Assembly (NCBI RefSeq): GCF_042650885.1
Contig: NZ_JBHSBU010000001.1
Coordinates: 3,782,001-3,846,000 of the forward strand
Origin: Chitinimonas_A lacunae
Lineage (GTDB): Bacteria > Pseudomonadota > Gammaproteobacteria > Burkholderiales > Chitinimonadaceae
DNA: 64,000 nucleotides
Direction: 5' to 3'
The notes beneath the pieces are model-generated. The model ran no database searches and had not been told where the DNA came from. It saw nothing but the letters and a program-made list of their open reading frames with translations. Both the position numbers and the translations under genes were made by a program. Below are positions 34,501 through 41,927 of the stretch, in pieces; within the stretch, counting starts at the first letter, position 1, and the number at the start of each line of letters is the position of its first letter.

Positions 34501-35043
34501 CTGCGACCCATGCTCAGCGGTCATCGACTGGAAGGCCATCTGGCTGATTATCGACGGCCACGGGTCGGCATCGTCTGGGCCGGCAATCAGAAGCACGGCG
34601 ATACCCATCGGCGTGACTGTCCGTTCGAGAAGCTGCTGCCTTTGCTGGCACGCCAGGATATCAGTTGGTTCAGCCTGCAAAAGGACGAGCCGTCCAATAT
34701 CGTCCTCTACTATCCGGAAATCCATCCGCTGCTCAACAATGTGGCGCCCGAGATGGAAGGCTGGACCGACACCGCCTGCATCCTTCAGCAGTTGGACCTG
34801 TTGATCTGCGTCGATACCGCCCTGGCCCATCTGGCCGGGGCCATGGGACGGCCGGTGTGGGCCTTGCTGTCCAAGTGGAATGACTGGCGTTGGGGTGAAC
34901 AGGGCGAGAGCACGGTCTGGTATTCCTCGATGCGCCTGTTCCGTCAGGACAAACTGAACGACTGGGCGGGCCTGGTGACACAGATCGATCAGGCGCTGAA
35001 CGAGTTTGTCCGGCAATTCCCGGCGACAGGTGAGACAAGCTGA
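31531..35043 (+). CDS. Large TPR protein with two glycosyltransferase family 9-like domains
   Basis: A 1170-residue protein with an internal duplication: TPR repeats (about 1-260), a GT9-like domain (about 280-545), TPR repeats (about 640-890) and a second GT9-like domain (about 920-1160). Each GT9 half has a start like VHSEQGFGDVIMFLRF or CEQGLGDTIQFARF and an end like DLVICVDTSVAHLAGALGK or DLLICVDTALAHLAGAMGR, the nucleotide-sugar site seen in heptosyltransferases. WRWGYQGSTSPWYPSMRIFR-type motifs recur in both halves. No signal peptide or membrane helix, so cytoplasmic. It is likely a protein or cell-surface glycosyltransferase; pilin glycosylation is a guess from context. Confidence 0.82.
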   Translation: MQNLIEKAFEHHRSGDFAAAEALYRSFLQEQPDHIDALFLLGTLLMQQENLQAALPLLERVVTQNPEHGQALYNIGLCLFVLEEWGQAADCFAKADDLLDLGWDIPYKRGYCALMQNQDVLVLHFMRRVLTLNPFAPNVRFYIVSSAIQLGRFATAAVEAERWARLPGQKEIAQAMLSRALSKGRLFDHAAQMWQPLPSDDPNYWFALGHAHHLAGELEQSAVFYKKAIAIQPQHSASHFNLSILLLTMGQLEEGWREFEWRFSSGMPVHKKMPEVPMWNGEDLTGKVIFVHSEQGFGDVIMFLRFMPWLEQRGGRVVFQSYDDIVGLLKNQADARPAEQVSLENLKYDYHIPMLSLGRIFANDLSTIPSSPYLDVPPDLLQKWADRLRADETRLKVGLVWSGNPHHINDYNRSATLAEFVALAELPGIRFYSLQKGPVAEQASYPPEGWDIESLSAEINDFSDTAAIIQNLDLVICVDTSVAHLAGALGKQVWMLLPSYGDWRWGYQGSTSPWYPSMRIFRQTREQDWPELIEQVRQALLDEMVCPAAGQDPLLDCLQAAARDKGDRLLAALQQSTWPEQAIRCAQRYLRQAGADETLRTALEQKAAEYGAVLDGISSEADTARQAANAIQGPFPNRLRLHGFRHLLKQAWGRGDLAQIRSLLDEMAASGLSACPDIHYWQAQLLRKDEAWQEAADCYDRYLEVYPRSPEALINQGLCFWRLERSDQALAQFEKAVLCNKNHEKAWFYLGWYLHELQHLEISKAVFEHAVARFSHSADMRLWLGNLRQRVGEFAQAWEDVQLAARMNPNLEGIPFRLISARGDAEGWQEADHLLTQAYRANPTDTTLGLKYAIRQFFRKNWSEGWPAWESRQRLPNGDTFARTFPDSTLPRWDGQALQQRRLLVFCEQGLGDTIQFARFVERIEGHVTYAVHDRLFDLFSAADLPYPLLKRSEVGDRLAQFDCYADVMSLPWLLGLASDAEMAPLQEPYLRPMLSGHRLEGHLADYRRPRVGIVWAGNQKHGDTHRRDCPFEKLLPLLARQDISWFSLQKDEPSNIVLYYPEIHPLLNNVAPEMEGWTDTACILQQLDLLICVDTALAHLAGAMGRPVWALLSKWNDWRWGEQGESTVWYSSMRLFRQDKLNDWAGLVTQIDQALNEFVRQFPATGETS

Positions 35044-35059
35044 ACCAGGGGCTGCCACT

Positions 35060-35896
35060 ATGCATCAACGATTGATTCTGTCCCGGCCGTTCTTGGGGCT
35101 GACGCTGTTGCTCTGTGCCATGCTGGCTGCCTATGTCTCGGTGGTCAAAGCGCTCAACGAGCTGCCGCGCAAGTATCGGCTGATCGAAATGGAAGTCGCG
35201 ATGCCGCCCGAGCTGCAACTGGTCGCGGCGGGCGGCGATAGATATCTGGCGGCCAATATCGGTGCTTTCCGCTCGCAGACAGTGGGGGTGCACGAGTTGC
35301 AGAAGAATACCTACAAGGTCTTGGCCAAGGTGCAGCTGGCGACGGCGGTGCTGAACCCGATGCACGAGGACAATTACTATACGGCGGCGGCCATTCTGCC
35401 GTGGAATGGCGAATTCCAGGCCGGCCAGACCATTCTGCAACTGGCTACCGAGGCGCGTAAGCGCGATTACCTGCCACCGTTCTTCCGGGGTTTCAACTGG
35501 TACTACTTCGAGAAGAACTACGCGGCGGCTGCGGCCGATCTGCGGATAGCGGCCTCGCGCGCCGAAGGCGTCAATCGCAATGCCCTGACGGCCATGGCGG
35601 CCCGCTGGACCGAACGTGGTTATGAGCCTGAACAGGCTTTGCAGATGGTCGAGGCGATGGCCAAGCAAAGTGCGCCGCCGCTTAAATACTTTTTGGAACA
35701 GCGGGCGGCCCGGCTGCGTAATCTGATTACGCTCAAGCAGGCAGTCGAGACTTATCGCCGCCGCCATGGCGCGGCGCCGACCGAACTGGCGCAGTTGGTA
35801 CAGGAAAAACTGCTTCCCGCCATACCCCCGGACCCACTGGGCGGAAGCTATATCATCAAAAACGGCAACGTCGAGTTGCAAGTTGCGGCAAGGTGA
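35060..35896 (+). CDS. Single-pass membrane protein of unknown function in the pilus island
   Basis: A 278-residue protein, start at ATG 35060 (AGGGG upstream). One N-terminal membrane helix (about 10-30) places the rest in the periplasm. The middle is helical and TPR-like (about 120-210). The end (ETYRRRHGAAPTELAQLV, then PPDPLGGSYII) resembles the pattern seen near the C-terminus of some pseudopilins and pilus-associated proteins. It lies 16 bp after the TPR-glycosyltransferase gene and 5 bp before the ABC ATPase gene, so these are one operon. Function unknown. Confidence 0.65.
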   Translation: MHQRLILSRPFLGLTLLLCAMLAAYVSVVKALNELPRKYRLIEMEVAMPPELQLVAAGGDRYLAANIGAFRSQTVGVHELQKNTYKVLAKVQLATAVLNPMHEDNYYTAAAILPWNGEFQAGQTILQLATEARKRDYLPPFFRGFNWYYFEKNYAAAAADLRIAASRAEGVNRNALTAMAARWTERGYEPEQALQMVEAMAKQSAPPLKYFLEQRAARLRNLITLKQAVETYRRRHGAAPTELAQLVQEKLLPAIPPDPLGGSYIIKNGNVELQVAAR

Positions 35897-35901
35897 GCTG
35901 G

Positions 35902-36816
35902 ATGGCGATTGCAATAAAAATCCAAGATATCCGCAAAACATATCGCGATGCGCGGCTAAAGCGCAGCGAAGTGCTCAAAGGGATCTCGTTCGAGGTCGAG
36001 GAGGGCGAAGCCTTCGGCTTTATCGGTCCCAACGGGGCCGGCAAGAGCAGCACTATCAAGATCCTGGTCGGCGTCTCGCGTCCGACCAGCGGTGAGGCCG
36101 AGATCTTCGGCCGCCCGATTGCCGAGCATGCTTCGCGGATCGGTATGGGCTATGTGCCGGAGAGTCCGTATCTGAACGACTATCTGACGCCCTATGAAGT
36201 GCTGTCGGCCGGGATTGCGCTGCATAAGCTCAAGGTGCCCGATGTGCGGCGCTATTGTCTCGAATGGCTGGAGCGCTTTCGCATCGCCCATGTGGCCGAC
36301 AAGAAGATCCGCAGCTTTTCCAAAGGTATGGTGCAGCGTACCGCTCTGGCCCATGCCTTGGCGGTCAAGCCGCGTCTGCTGATTCTGGACGAGCCGCTGT
36401 CGGGGCTTGATCCGATCGGGCGGCGCGAAACCGTCGATATCCTGCATGAATATCACAGCCAGGGCGGCACGCTGTTCTTCTCCTCCCATGTGCTGCACGA
36501 TGTCGAGCGGCTGGCGCAGCGCTTTGGCTTTATCCACAAGGGCCTGATCAAGACCGTGCAGACACCGGCTGAATTGCTCAATAAGCACGGCAATTATTCG
36601 GTGTTCTTCTGCTGCACCGGTCAGATCGGGATTGAAGGTGCCGTCAGGCTCGATTCGAGTAACTGGTGCGTCGAGGTCTCCACGGCGGCGCTGTGGGATA
36701 CCTTGCAGCGGCTGCGCGAGTGCGGGGCCGAATTGCGTGAGGTGCGGCCGATGATCAGCCTGGAAAAAGCCTTCCTCGAATTCATCGGCGAAGATATCAA
36801 GACCGTGGCGGTGTGA
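35902..36816 (+). CDS. ABC transporter ATP-binding protein (ABC-2 exporter type)
   Basis: A 304-residue ATPase. ATG 35902 is preferred over GTG 35893, which overlaps the previous stop codon; AAGGTGAG precedes it. Walker A GPNGAGKSS near residue 45, a signature segment (SFSKGMVQRTALA) in which the usual LSGGQ reads FSKGM, as is common in ABC-2 exporters, Walker B LLILDEPLSGLDP, and H-loop SSHVLHDVERL. The C-terminal 80 residues form an accessory domain. It should pair with the permease at 30692-31495. The operon ends at the bidirectional terminator 20 bp downstream. Confidence 0.88.
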   Translation: MAIAIKIQDIRKTYRDARLKRSEVLKGISFEVEEGEAFGFIGPNGAGKSSTIKILVGVSRPTSGEAEIFGRPIAEHASRIGMGYVPESPYLNDYLTPYEVLSAGIALHKLKVPDVRRYCLEWLERFRIAHVADKKIRSFSKGMVQRTALAHALAVKPRLLILDEPLSGLDPIGRRETVDILHEYHSQGGTLFFSSHVLHDVERLAQRFGFIHKGLIKTVQTPAELLNKHGNYSVFFCCTGQIGIEGAVRLDSSNWCVEVSTAALWDTLQRLRECGAELREVRPMISLEKAFLEFIGEDIKTVAV

Positions 36817-36832
36817 ACCGACTGCGGCAACG

Positions 36833-36863
36833 AAAAGGCCGAGCATTGCTGCTCGGCCTTTTT
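36833..36863. terminator. Bidirectional terminator between the ABC ATPase gene and rpoH
   Basis: Perfect 11-bp stem aaggccgagca (36835-36845) / tgctcggcctt (36850-36860) with loop ttgc. T residues follow on the plus strand to 36863, and A residues at 36833-36836 give a T run on the minus strand. It serves both convergent genes. Confidence 0.9.
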
Positions 36864-36886
36864 CATGGGAAGTGGAGCCGCTGCGG

Positions 36887-37738
<852 letters not shown>

Positions 37739-37780
37739 TATTCGACTCCTTCTTGGCCGGGGATAGAACCGACCCACTGC

Positions 37781-37810
37781 ATATTAGCACTCGACATCTG
37801 AGAGTGCCAG
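37781..37810 (-). promoter_or_regulatory. rpoH promoter overlapped by a CIRCE operator (HrcA site)
   Basis: On the plus strand TTAGCACTC (37784-37792), nine spacer bases and GAGTGCCAG (37802-37810): the left arm is a perfect CIRCE arm and the right matches 7 of 9 (consensus GAGTGCTAA). On the minus strand, towards rpoH, a TG-extended -10 TAATAT (37781-37786) and -35 CTGGCA (37805-37810) lie 18 bases apart, so the operator covers the promoter core. It is 46 bases before the rpoH start. Confidence 0.82.
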
Positions 37811-37840
37811 ACAGGGGCAGGAGTTCCTGGGTTGCAGAAC

Positions 37841-37857
37841 TGGAACGAACTGTTCCA
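37841..37857. repeat. Short palindrome upstream of the rpoH promoter
   Basis: tggaac (37841-37846) and gttcca (37852-37857) form a perfect inverted repeat with 5-bp spacer, about 30 bp upstream of the -35 box of rpoH. It may be a second regulator site; no known consensus is matched. Confidence 0.4.
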
Positions 37858-37899
37858 ATAGGAGACCGGATCGGGGGTGCCAGCAAAAACCCTGCTATA

Positions 37900-38805
37900 T
37901 CAAGGGTCTATGGCCTGGAGGTGACGCCGTACCGACAGGCTGGCTCCAGCCAGGCTGACGAGGGTGACGGTAAGCAGGGCCATGGCCAGGATATTGGCCG
38001 GCGGCAGGGTCAGTTCGAACCGGTCGTTATAGAGTCGGGCCAGTTCCGCTACCGGATGGGCCAGTCGCTCAACCGCCAGGGCGACCATGGCAAGGCCGAT
38101 CAGGCTGCCCAATATCCCCTGTGTCGCCGCGAAATAGAGAAACGGCCGCCGGATGAATCCGTCAGTCGCCCCCATCAGGCGTGCCACTTCGATCTCCTCG
38201 CGTCGGGTCAGGATCTGCATACGGATCAGATTGGCCGTCACCAGCAATAAGCCCGCGCCGAACAATGCCGCCACCACCAGGGTGGCTTCCTGGCCCAGCG
38301 CTACCAGGGCCTGCAAGCGGCGCGCCCAGTCGGCGTCGAGCTGGACCGTCTCGACGGCCGGATCGGTCCTGACCTGCTCGGCCAGTGTGGTCAGTCTGGC
38401 CGGGTCGTTGTCCTTGAGTTCCACGGCAAAGGCATCGGGCAGCGGATTGCCTTCCAGCCCCGCCAGCAATTCGGCAATTCCGCTGCTTTGCTCAAGTGCT
38501 TTCAAGGCTTCGGCCTTATCGACAAAGCGGGCGCGCGCCACCTGCGGGCTGCCTTCGAGCTGCTTTTTCAGGCGGGCGATATCGTCGGGACTGGCATGGG
38601 TATGCAGAAACACCGTCAGTTGCGGCCGCACCGGCAGCTTGTCGGTAAGCTTGCCCAGATTGGCCACCACGGTATACAGCCCAAGCGGCAGGGCGACTGC
38701 CACGCCAATCACCAGCAGATTGACGAAAGTGGCGAATGGCGCCTGCCCCAGCAGCTTGACGGTGCGAGCGAGCGCCATGCGGTGCAGCAGCAACCATTGC
38801 TTCAT
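37900..38805 (-). CDS. ftsX: Cell division protein FtsX
   Basis: A 301-residue permease-like subunit of the FtsEX complex at the septum, which regulates peptidoglycan hydrolases. The start is ATG 38805, 8 bp after the ftsE stop; a longer frame from 39030 is only read-through of ftsE in another phase. Four membrane helices (about 25-48, 175-198, 225-250 and 270-292) flank a large periplasmic loop (about 50-170). The conserved RREEIEVARLMGATDGFIRRPF segment lies at about 205-226. Length is normal for the family. Confidence 0.94.
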   Translation of the reverse strand: MKQWLLLHRMALARTVKLLGQAPFATFVNLLVIGVAVALPLGLYTVVANLGKLTDKLPVRPQLTVFLHTHASPDDIARLKKQLEGSPQVARARFVDKAEALKALEQSSGIAELLAGLEGNPLPDAFAVELKDNDPARLTTLAEQVRTDPAVETVQLDADWARRLQALVALGQEATLVVAALFGAGLLLVTANLIRMQILTRREEIEVARLMGATDGFIRRPFLYFAATQGILGSLIGLAMVALAVERLAHPVAELARLYNDRFELTLPPANILAMALLTVTLVSLAGASLSVRRHLQAIDP

Positions 38806-38813
38806 GGCGGTCC

Positions 38814-39467
38814 TTACTGGGTGAACTGGCCGTGCGCCAGCCGCAGAATGCGGCGGCCATAGTCGGCCATCAACGATTCGTCGTGGGCCGCGATCAGAAT
38901 CGTTACCCCGACCTGATGAAAGCTCTTGAACAGCTCCATGATGTCGTGGGCGTAATCGCGGTCTAGATTGCCGGTCGGTTCGTCGGCCAGCAGGATGGCG
39001 GGCCGGTGCACCACGGCGCGGGCAATGCACAGTCGCTGCTGCTCTCCACCCGACAGCGAGATGGGATTGAGCTTTTCCCGCCCCAGCAGCCCGACCTTGT
39101 CGAGCGCCGCCCGCACCCGCTTGCCGGCATCACGCCGGTCGTAGCCGAGGATGTCGAGCGGCAGCATCACATTGTCGAACACGCTGCGGTCGAACAGGAT
39201 CTTGTGATCCTGGAAGATCAAACCGATATGGCGCCGTACAAAAGGCAGCGATTGCCGCGTGATGCTGGCCAGATTCTGCCCATTGACCACCACCGCGCCG
39301 GCGCTCGGCCGCTCTATCCCGGCAATCAGCTTAAGCAGCGTGCTCTTGCCCGCGCCCGAGTGGCCGGCCAGAAACACCAGCTCGCCCGTCTCGATCCGGA
39401 AGGTCAGATGCTTAAGCGCCTCGAAACCACCTGGATAGCGCTTGCTGACTTGATTGAACTGAATCAT
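38814..39467 (-). CDS. ftsE: Cell division ATP-binding protein FtsE
   Basis: A 217-residue ABC-type ATPase that pairs with FtsX. Walker A GHSGAGKS is at 35-42, the FQDHKIL region follows, the signature is SLSGGEQQR (about 135-143), and Walker B ILLADEPTGNLD. The C-terminus ends close after HDESLMADYGRRILRL, typical of FtsE. It lies 22 bp after ftsY and 8 bp before ftsX in one operon. Confidence 0.96.
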   Translation of the reverse strand: MIQFNQVSKRYPGGFEALKHLTFRIETGELVFLAGHSGAGKSTLLKLIAGIERPSAGAVVVNGQNLASITRQSLPFVRRHIGLIFQDHKILFDRSVFDNVMLPLDILGYDRRDAGKRVRAALDKVGLLGREKLNPISLSGGEQQRLCIARAVVHRPAILLADEPTGNLDRDYAHDIMELFKSFHQVGVTILIAAHDESLMADYGRRILRLAHGQFTQ

Positions 39468-39489
39468 CGCGGGCCGTCGGCCGTTGGGC

Positions 39490-41079
39490 TTATTCGATCA
39501 ACGCATCGACATAGTCGGCGGCTTCAAACGGCCGCAGATCGTCGATGCCTTCCCCGACGCCGATAAAGCGCAGCGGAATGGGTTTTTGCTTGGCAATCGC
39601 GGCGATGATCCCGCCCTTGGCCGTGCCGTCGAGCTTGGTCAGCACCAGACCGGTCAAGCCCAGCGCGTCGTCGAACGCCTTGACCTGATTGAGCGCGTTC
39701 TGGCCGATATTGGCGTCCAGCACCAGCAGAACCTCGTGCGGGCCGGCCGGATCGGCCTTCTGGATCACCCGCTTCACCTTCTTGATCTCTTCCATCAGAT
39801 GAAGCTGGGTCGGCAGACGACCGGCCGTGTCGGCCAGTACCACGTCGATCTGCCGCGCGCGGGCGGCATTGATGGCGTCGAAGATAACCGCCGCCGAGTC
39901 GCCGCCGTCCTGCGCAATCACCGTCACATCGTTGCGCTCGCCCCAGGCCATCAGCTGCTCGCGCGCCGCCGCGCGGAAGGTGTCGCCAGCGGCCAGCAGC
40001 ACCGATTTGCCCTGACTCTGGAAATACTTTGCCAGTTTGCCAATCGAGGTGGTCTTACCGGCGCCGTTGACCCCGGCCACCATAATGATAAAAGGCTTGT
40101 GGCCTTCGACCGACAACGGCGCTTCCAGCGGCGTGATCAGCTCGGTCAACGCTCCCTTGAGCGCTCCCTTGAGTTCGGCCGCATCCTTCAATCCGGCCAA
40201 GGTGACCCGCTCACGCACATCCTTGAGCAGATGGTTGGTCGCATCGATTCCCATATCCGCCGTCAACAGCACCGTTTCCAGCTCTTCATACAGATCCTCG
40301 TCGATCTGCCCGCCGCCAAACAGCGCTGCCAGCTCCTTGCCCAGCTTGTCGCGCGTCTTGGCCAGACCCGCCTTGAGCTTGTAACGCCAGACTTCCTTGC
40401 TCGCCTCGGCGACATCGCGGGCCAGCACCGTCACATCGGTATTCAGAATCTCGACCGTGCGCTGCCAGAACGACTTCTCGACCACCGGCTCCCCCGTCGC
40501 CTGTGGCTGCGGAGCTGGTTGCGGTGGCGGAGCTGGTTGCGGTGCCGGAGCCGGCTGAGGTGTCGGAGCCGGCTGAGGTGTCGGAGCCGGCTGAGGTGTC
40601 GGAGCCGGCTGAGGTGTCGGAGCCGGCTGAGGTGCTGGAGCCGGCAGAGGTGCTGGAGCCGGTTGAGGTGCTGGAGCCGGCTGAGGTGCTGGAGCCGGCT
40701 GAGGTGTCGGAGCCGGCTGAGGTGCTGGAGCCGGTTGAGGTGCTGGAGCCGGTTGAGGTGCTGGAGCCGGTTGAGGTGCTGGAGCCGGCTGAGGTACTGG
40801 AGCCGGCTGAGGTGCTGGAGCCGGTTGAGGTGTCGGAATCGACTGAGGTGCCGGAACCGGCTCAGGTGTCGGGTCCGGTTGAGGTGCCTGAGCCGGTTGC
40901 GGCATCGGCGCCTGGCTCAGCGCTTCGGGCTGAGGGGCGGGTGTCGGCGCGGAGGGTTCCACCGTGGGCGGCGTCGCCTTGTCGCCGCTCATCAGTTGGC
41001 CGATGTCGGTATTAAGTGCCTTCCAGAGCTTTTTGCCCCAGCCGGACGATTCGGGTTGTTTGTGCTTGCTATCCGTCAT
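39490..41079 (-). CDS. ftsY: Signal recognition particle receptor FtsY with Pro-rich repeat region
   Basis: A 529-residue SRP receptor GTPase that docks ribosome-SRP complexes at the inner membrane. Residues about 215-529 form the NG domain: GVNGAGKTTSIGKLAKYF, AAGDTFRAAAREQL, DTAGRLPTQ and TKLDGTAKGG. The N-terminal A domain is unusual: after a short start (MTDSKHKQPESSGWGKKLW) come about 22 copies of a six-residue PAPxPQ unit, encoded by 18-bp repeats at 40507-40902. The usual acidic A domain is thus largely replaced by a stiff, proline-rich spacer. It is the first gene of the ftsY-ftsE-ftsX run and diverges from rsmD. Confidence 0.95.
   Translation of the reverse strand: MTDSKHKQPESSGWGKKLWKALNTDIGQLMSGDKATPPTVEPSAPTPAPQPEALSQAPMPQPAQAPQPDPTPEPVPAPQSIPTPQPAPAPQPAPVPQPAPAPQPAPAPQPAPAPQPAPAPQPAPTPQPAPAPQPAPAPQPAPAPLPAPAPQPAPTPQPAPTPQPAPTPQPAPTPQPAPAPQPAPPPQPAPQPQATGEPVVEKSFWQRTVEILNTDVTVLARDVAEASKEVWRYKLKAGLAKTRDKLGKELAALFGGGQIDEDLYEELETVLLTADMGIDATNHLLKDVRERVTLAGLKDAAELKGALKGALTELITPLEAPLSVEGHKPFIIMVAGVNGAGKTTSIGKLAKYFQSQGKSVLLAAGDTFRAAAREQLMAWGERNDVTVIAQDGGDSAAVIFDAINAARARQIDVVLADTAGRLPTQLHLMEEIKKVKRVIQKADPAGPHEVLLVLDANIGQNALNQVKAFDDALGLTGLVLTKLDGTAKGGIIAAIAKQKPIPLRFIGVGEGIDDLRPFEAADYVDALIE
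40507..40902. repeat. ftsY: Tandem 18-bp repeats inside ftsY
   Basis: About 22 units of 18 bp in perfect phase (for example the 20 clear units from 40543 to 40902), most reading tg[ct][ct]ggagccggctgagg with small changes. Each encodes PAPxPQ on the minus strand, where x is Ala or Thr. Unit length is a multiple of three, so copy-number change keeps the frame. Confidence 0.95.
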
Positions 41080-41166
41080 GCGGTAGAACCGAGTGGTGAA
41101 ACGAGCCGGACCGGCCGGCGGTGGGGTAGGATTCTATCTTTTCCCGCCAGTCCCAAGAAGGGTGTC

Positions 41167-41772
41167 ATGAAGAACGCGCCGCCCCGCACGGCTAAGTCGG
41201 GCAAGTCCAAGCCCGATGCCCATCGTAATCAGGTCCGCATCATCGCCGGGGAATTCCGCCGCCGCCTGCTGTCATTTCCCGATGGCGAAGGGCTGCGCCC
41301 CACACCCGACCGGGTACGCGAAACCCTGTTCAACTGGTTGGGACAGGAACTCCATGGCCTGGAATGCCTCGACCTGTTTGCCGGCAGCGGGGCACTGGCC
41401 TTTGAAGCCGCCTCACGCGGCGCCCGCCGGGTAGTGGCAGTGGAAAACAACCGCCAGGCCATCGCCGCCTTGCAGGAAAACCGTCGCCTGCTCGACGCCC
41501 GCCAGATCGATATCGTCGGCCGCGACGCCCTGAGTTTTCTTGCCAGCGACCGCCAGCAGTTCGACCTGATCTTTCTCGACCCGCCGTTTGCCTCCGATCT
41601 GGCCGCCCGTGTGCTGCCGCAGATGCGCGACCGGCTCCAGCCCGGCGGCCGGGTCTATCTCGAATGCGCCGCCTTTCCACCACTCGATGGCTGGGAAATC
41701 GTGCGCCAGGGCCAGGCCGGACTGGTCCACTACGCTGTTCTGCAAGCCGCCGCCACAACTGAACCAGCCTAG
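41167..41772 (+). CDS. rsmD: 16S rRNA guanine(966)-N2 methyltransferase RsmD
   Basis: A 201-residue methyltransferase that modifies G966 of 16S rRNA. Start at ATG 41167 (AAGAAGGG upstream). A basic N-terminus (MKNAPPRTAKSGKSK) is followed by VRIIAGEFRRRLL, LRPTPDRVRETLFNWL, SAM motif I DLFAGSGALAFEAASRGA, and catalytic motif IV LDPPF. Length and the divergent position next to ftsY are the usual ones. The very long frame starting at 39484 is read-through of the ftsY complement and is not real. Confidence 0.95.
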   Translation: MKNAPPRTAKSGKSKPDAHRNQVRIIAGEFRRRLLSFPDGEGLRPTPDRVRETLFNWLGQELHGLECLDLFAGSGALAFEAASRGARRVVAVENNRQAIAALQENRRLLDARQIDIVGRDALSFLASDRQQFDLIFLDPPFASDLAARVLPQMRDRLQPGGRVYLECAAFPPLDGWEIVRQGQAGLVHYAVLQAAATTEPA

Positions 41773-41927
41773 CGCCTCAGCCTGCCATTTGCCGGCAATT
41801 CGCCCGGGGTTTCAATGGGGTTATTTATTTTTTAATAAAAACCGCTACTGATCTTGCAAAGAAAATGCAGATAGTTTTCTATCAAGCAGCCCTTCTTTGC
41901 TGACCCGCTATCCGAGGCGATTTGTCG

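Noticed and set aside
40507..40902. Repeat array as CRISPR
   Set aside because: Units are 18 bp with no unique spacers and encode PAPxPQ inside ftsY.
39484..41166. Upstream extension of the rsmD frame through ftsY
   Set aside because: The extension is the complement of ftsY, including an Arg/Leu/Trp run from the 18-bp repeats; rsmD has a proper start at 41167.
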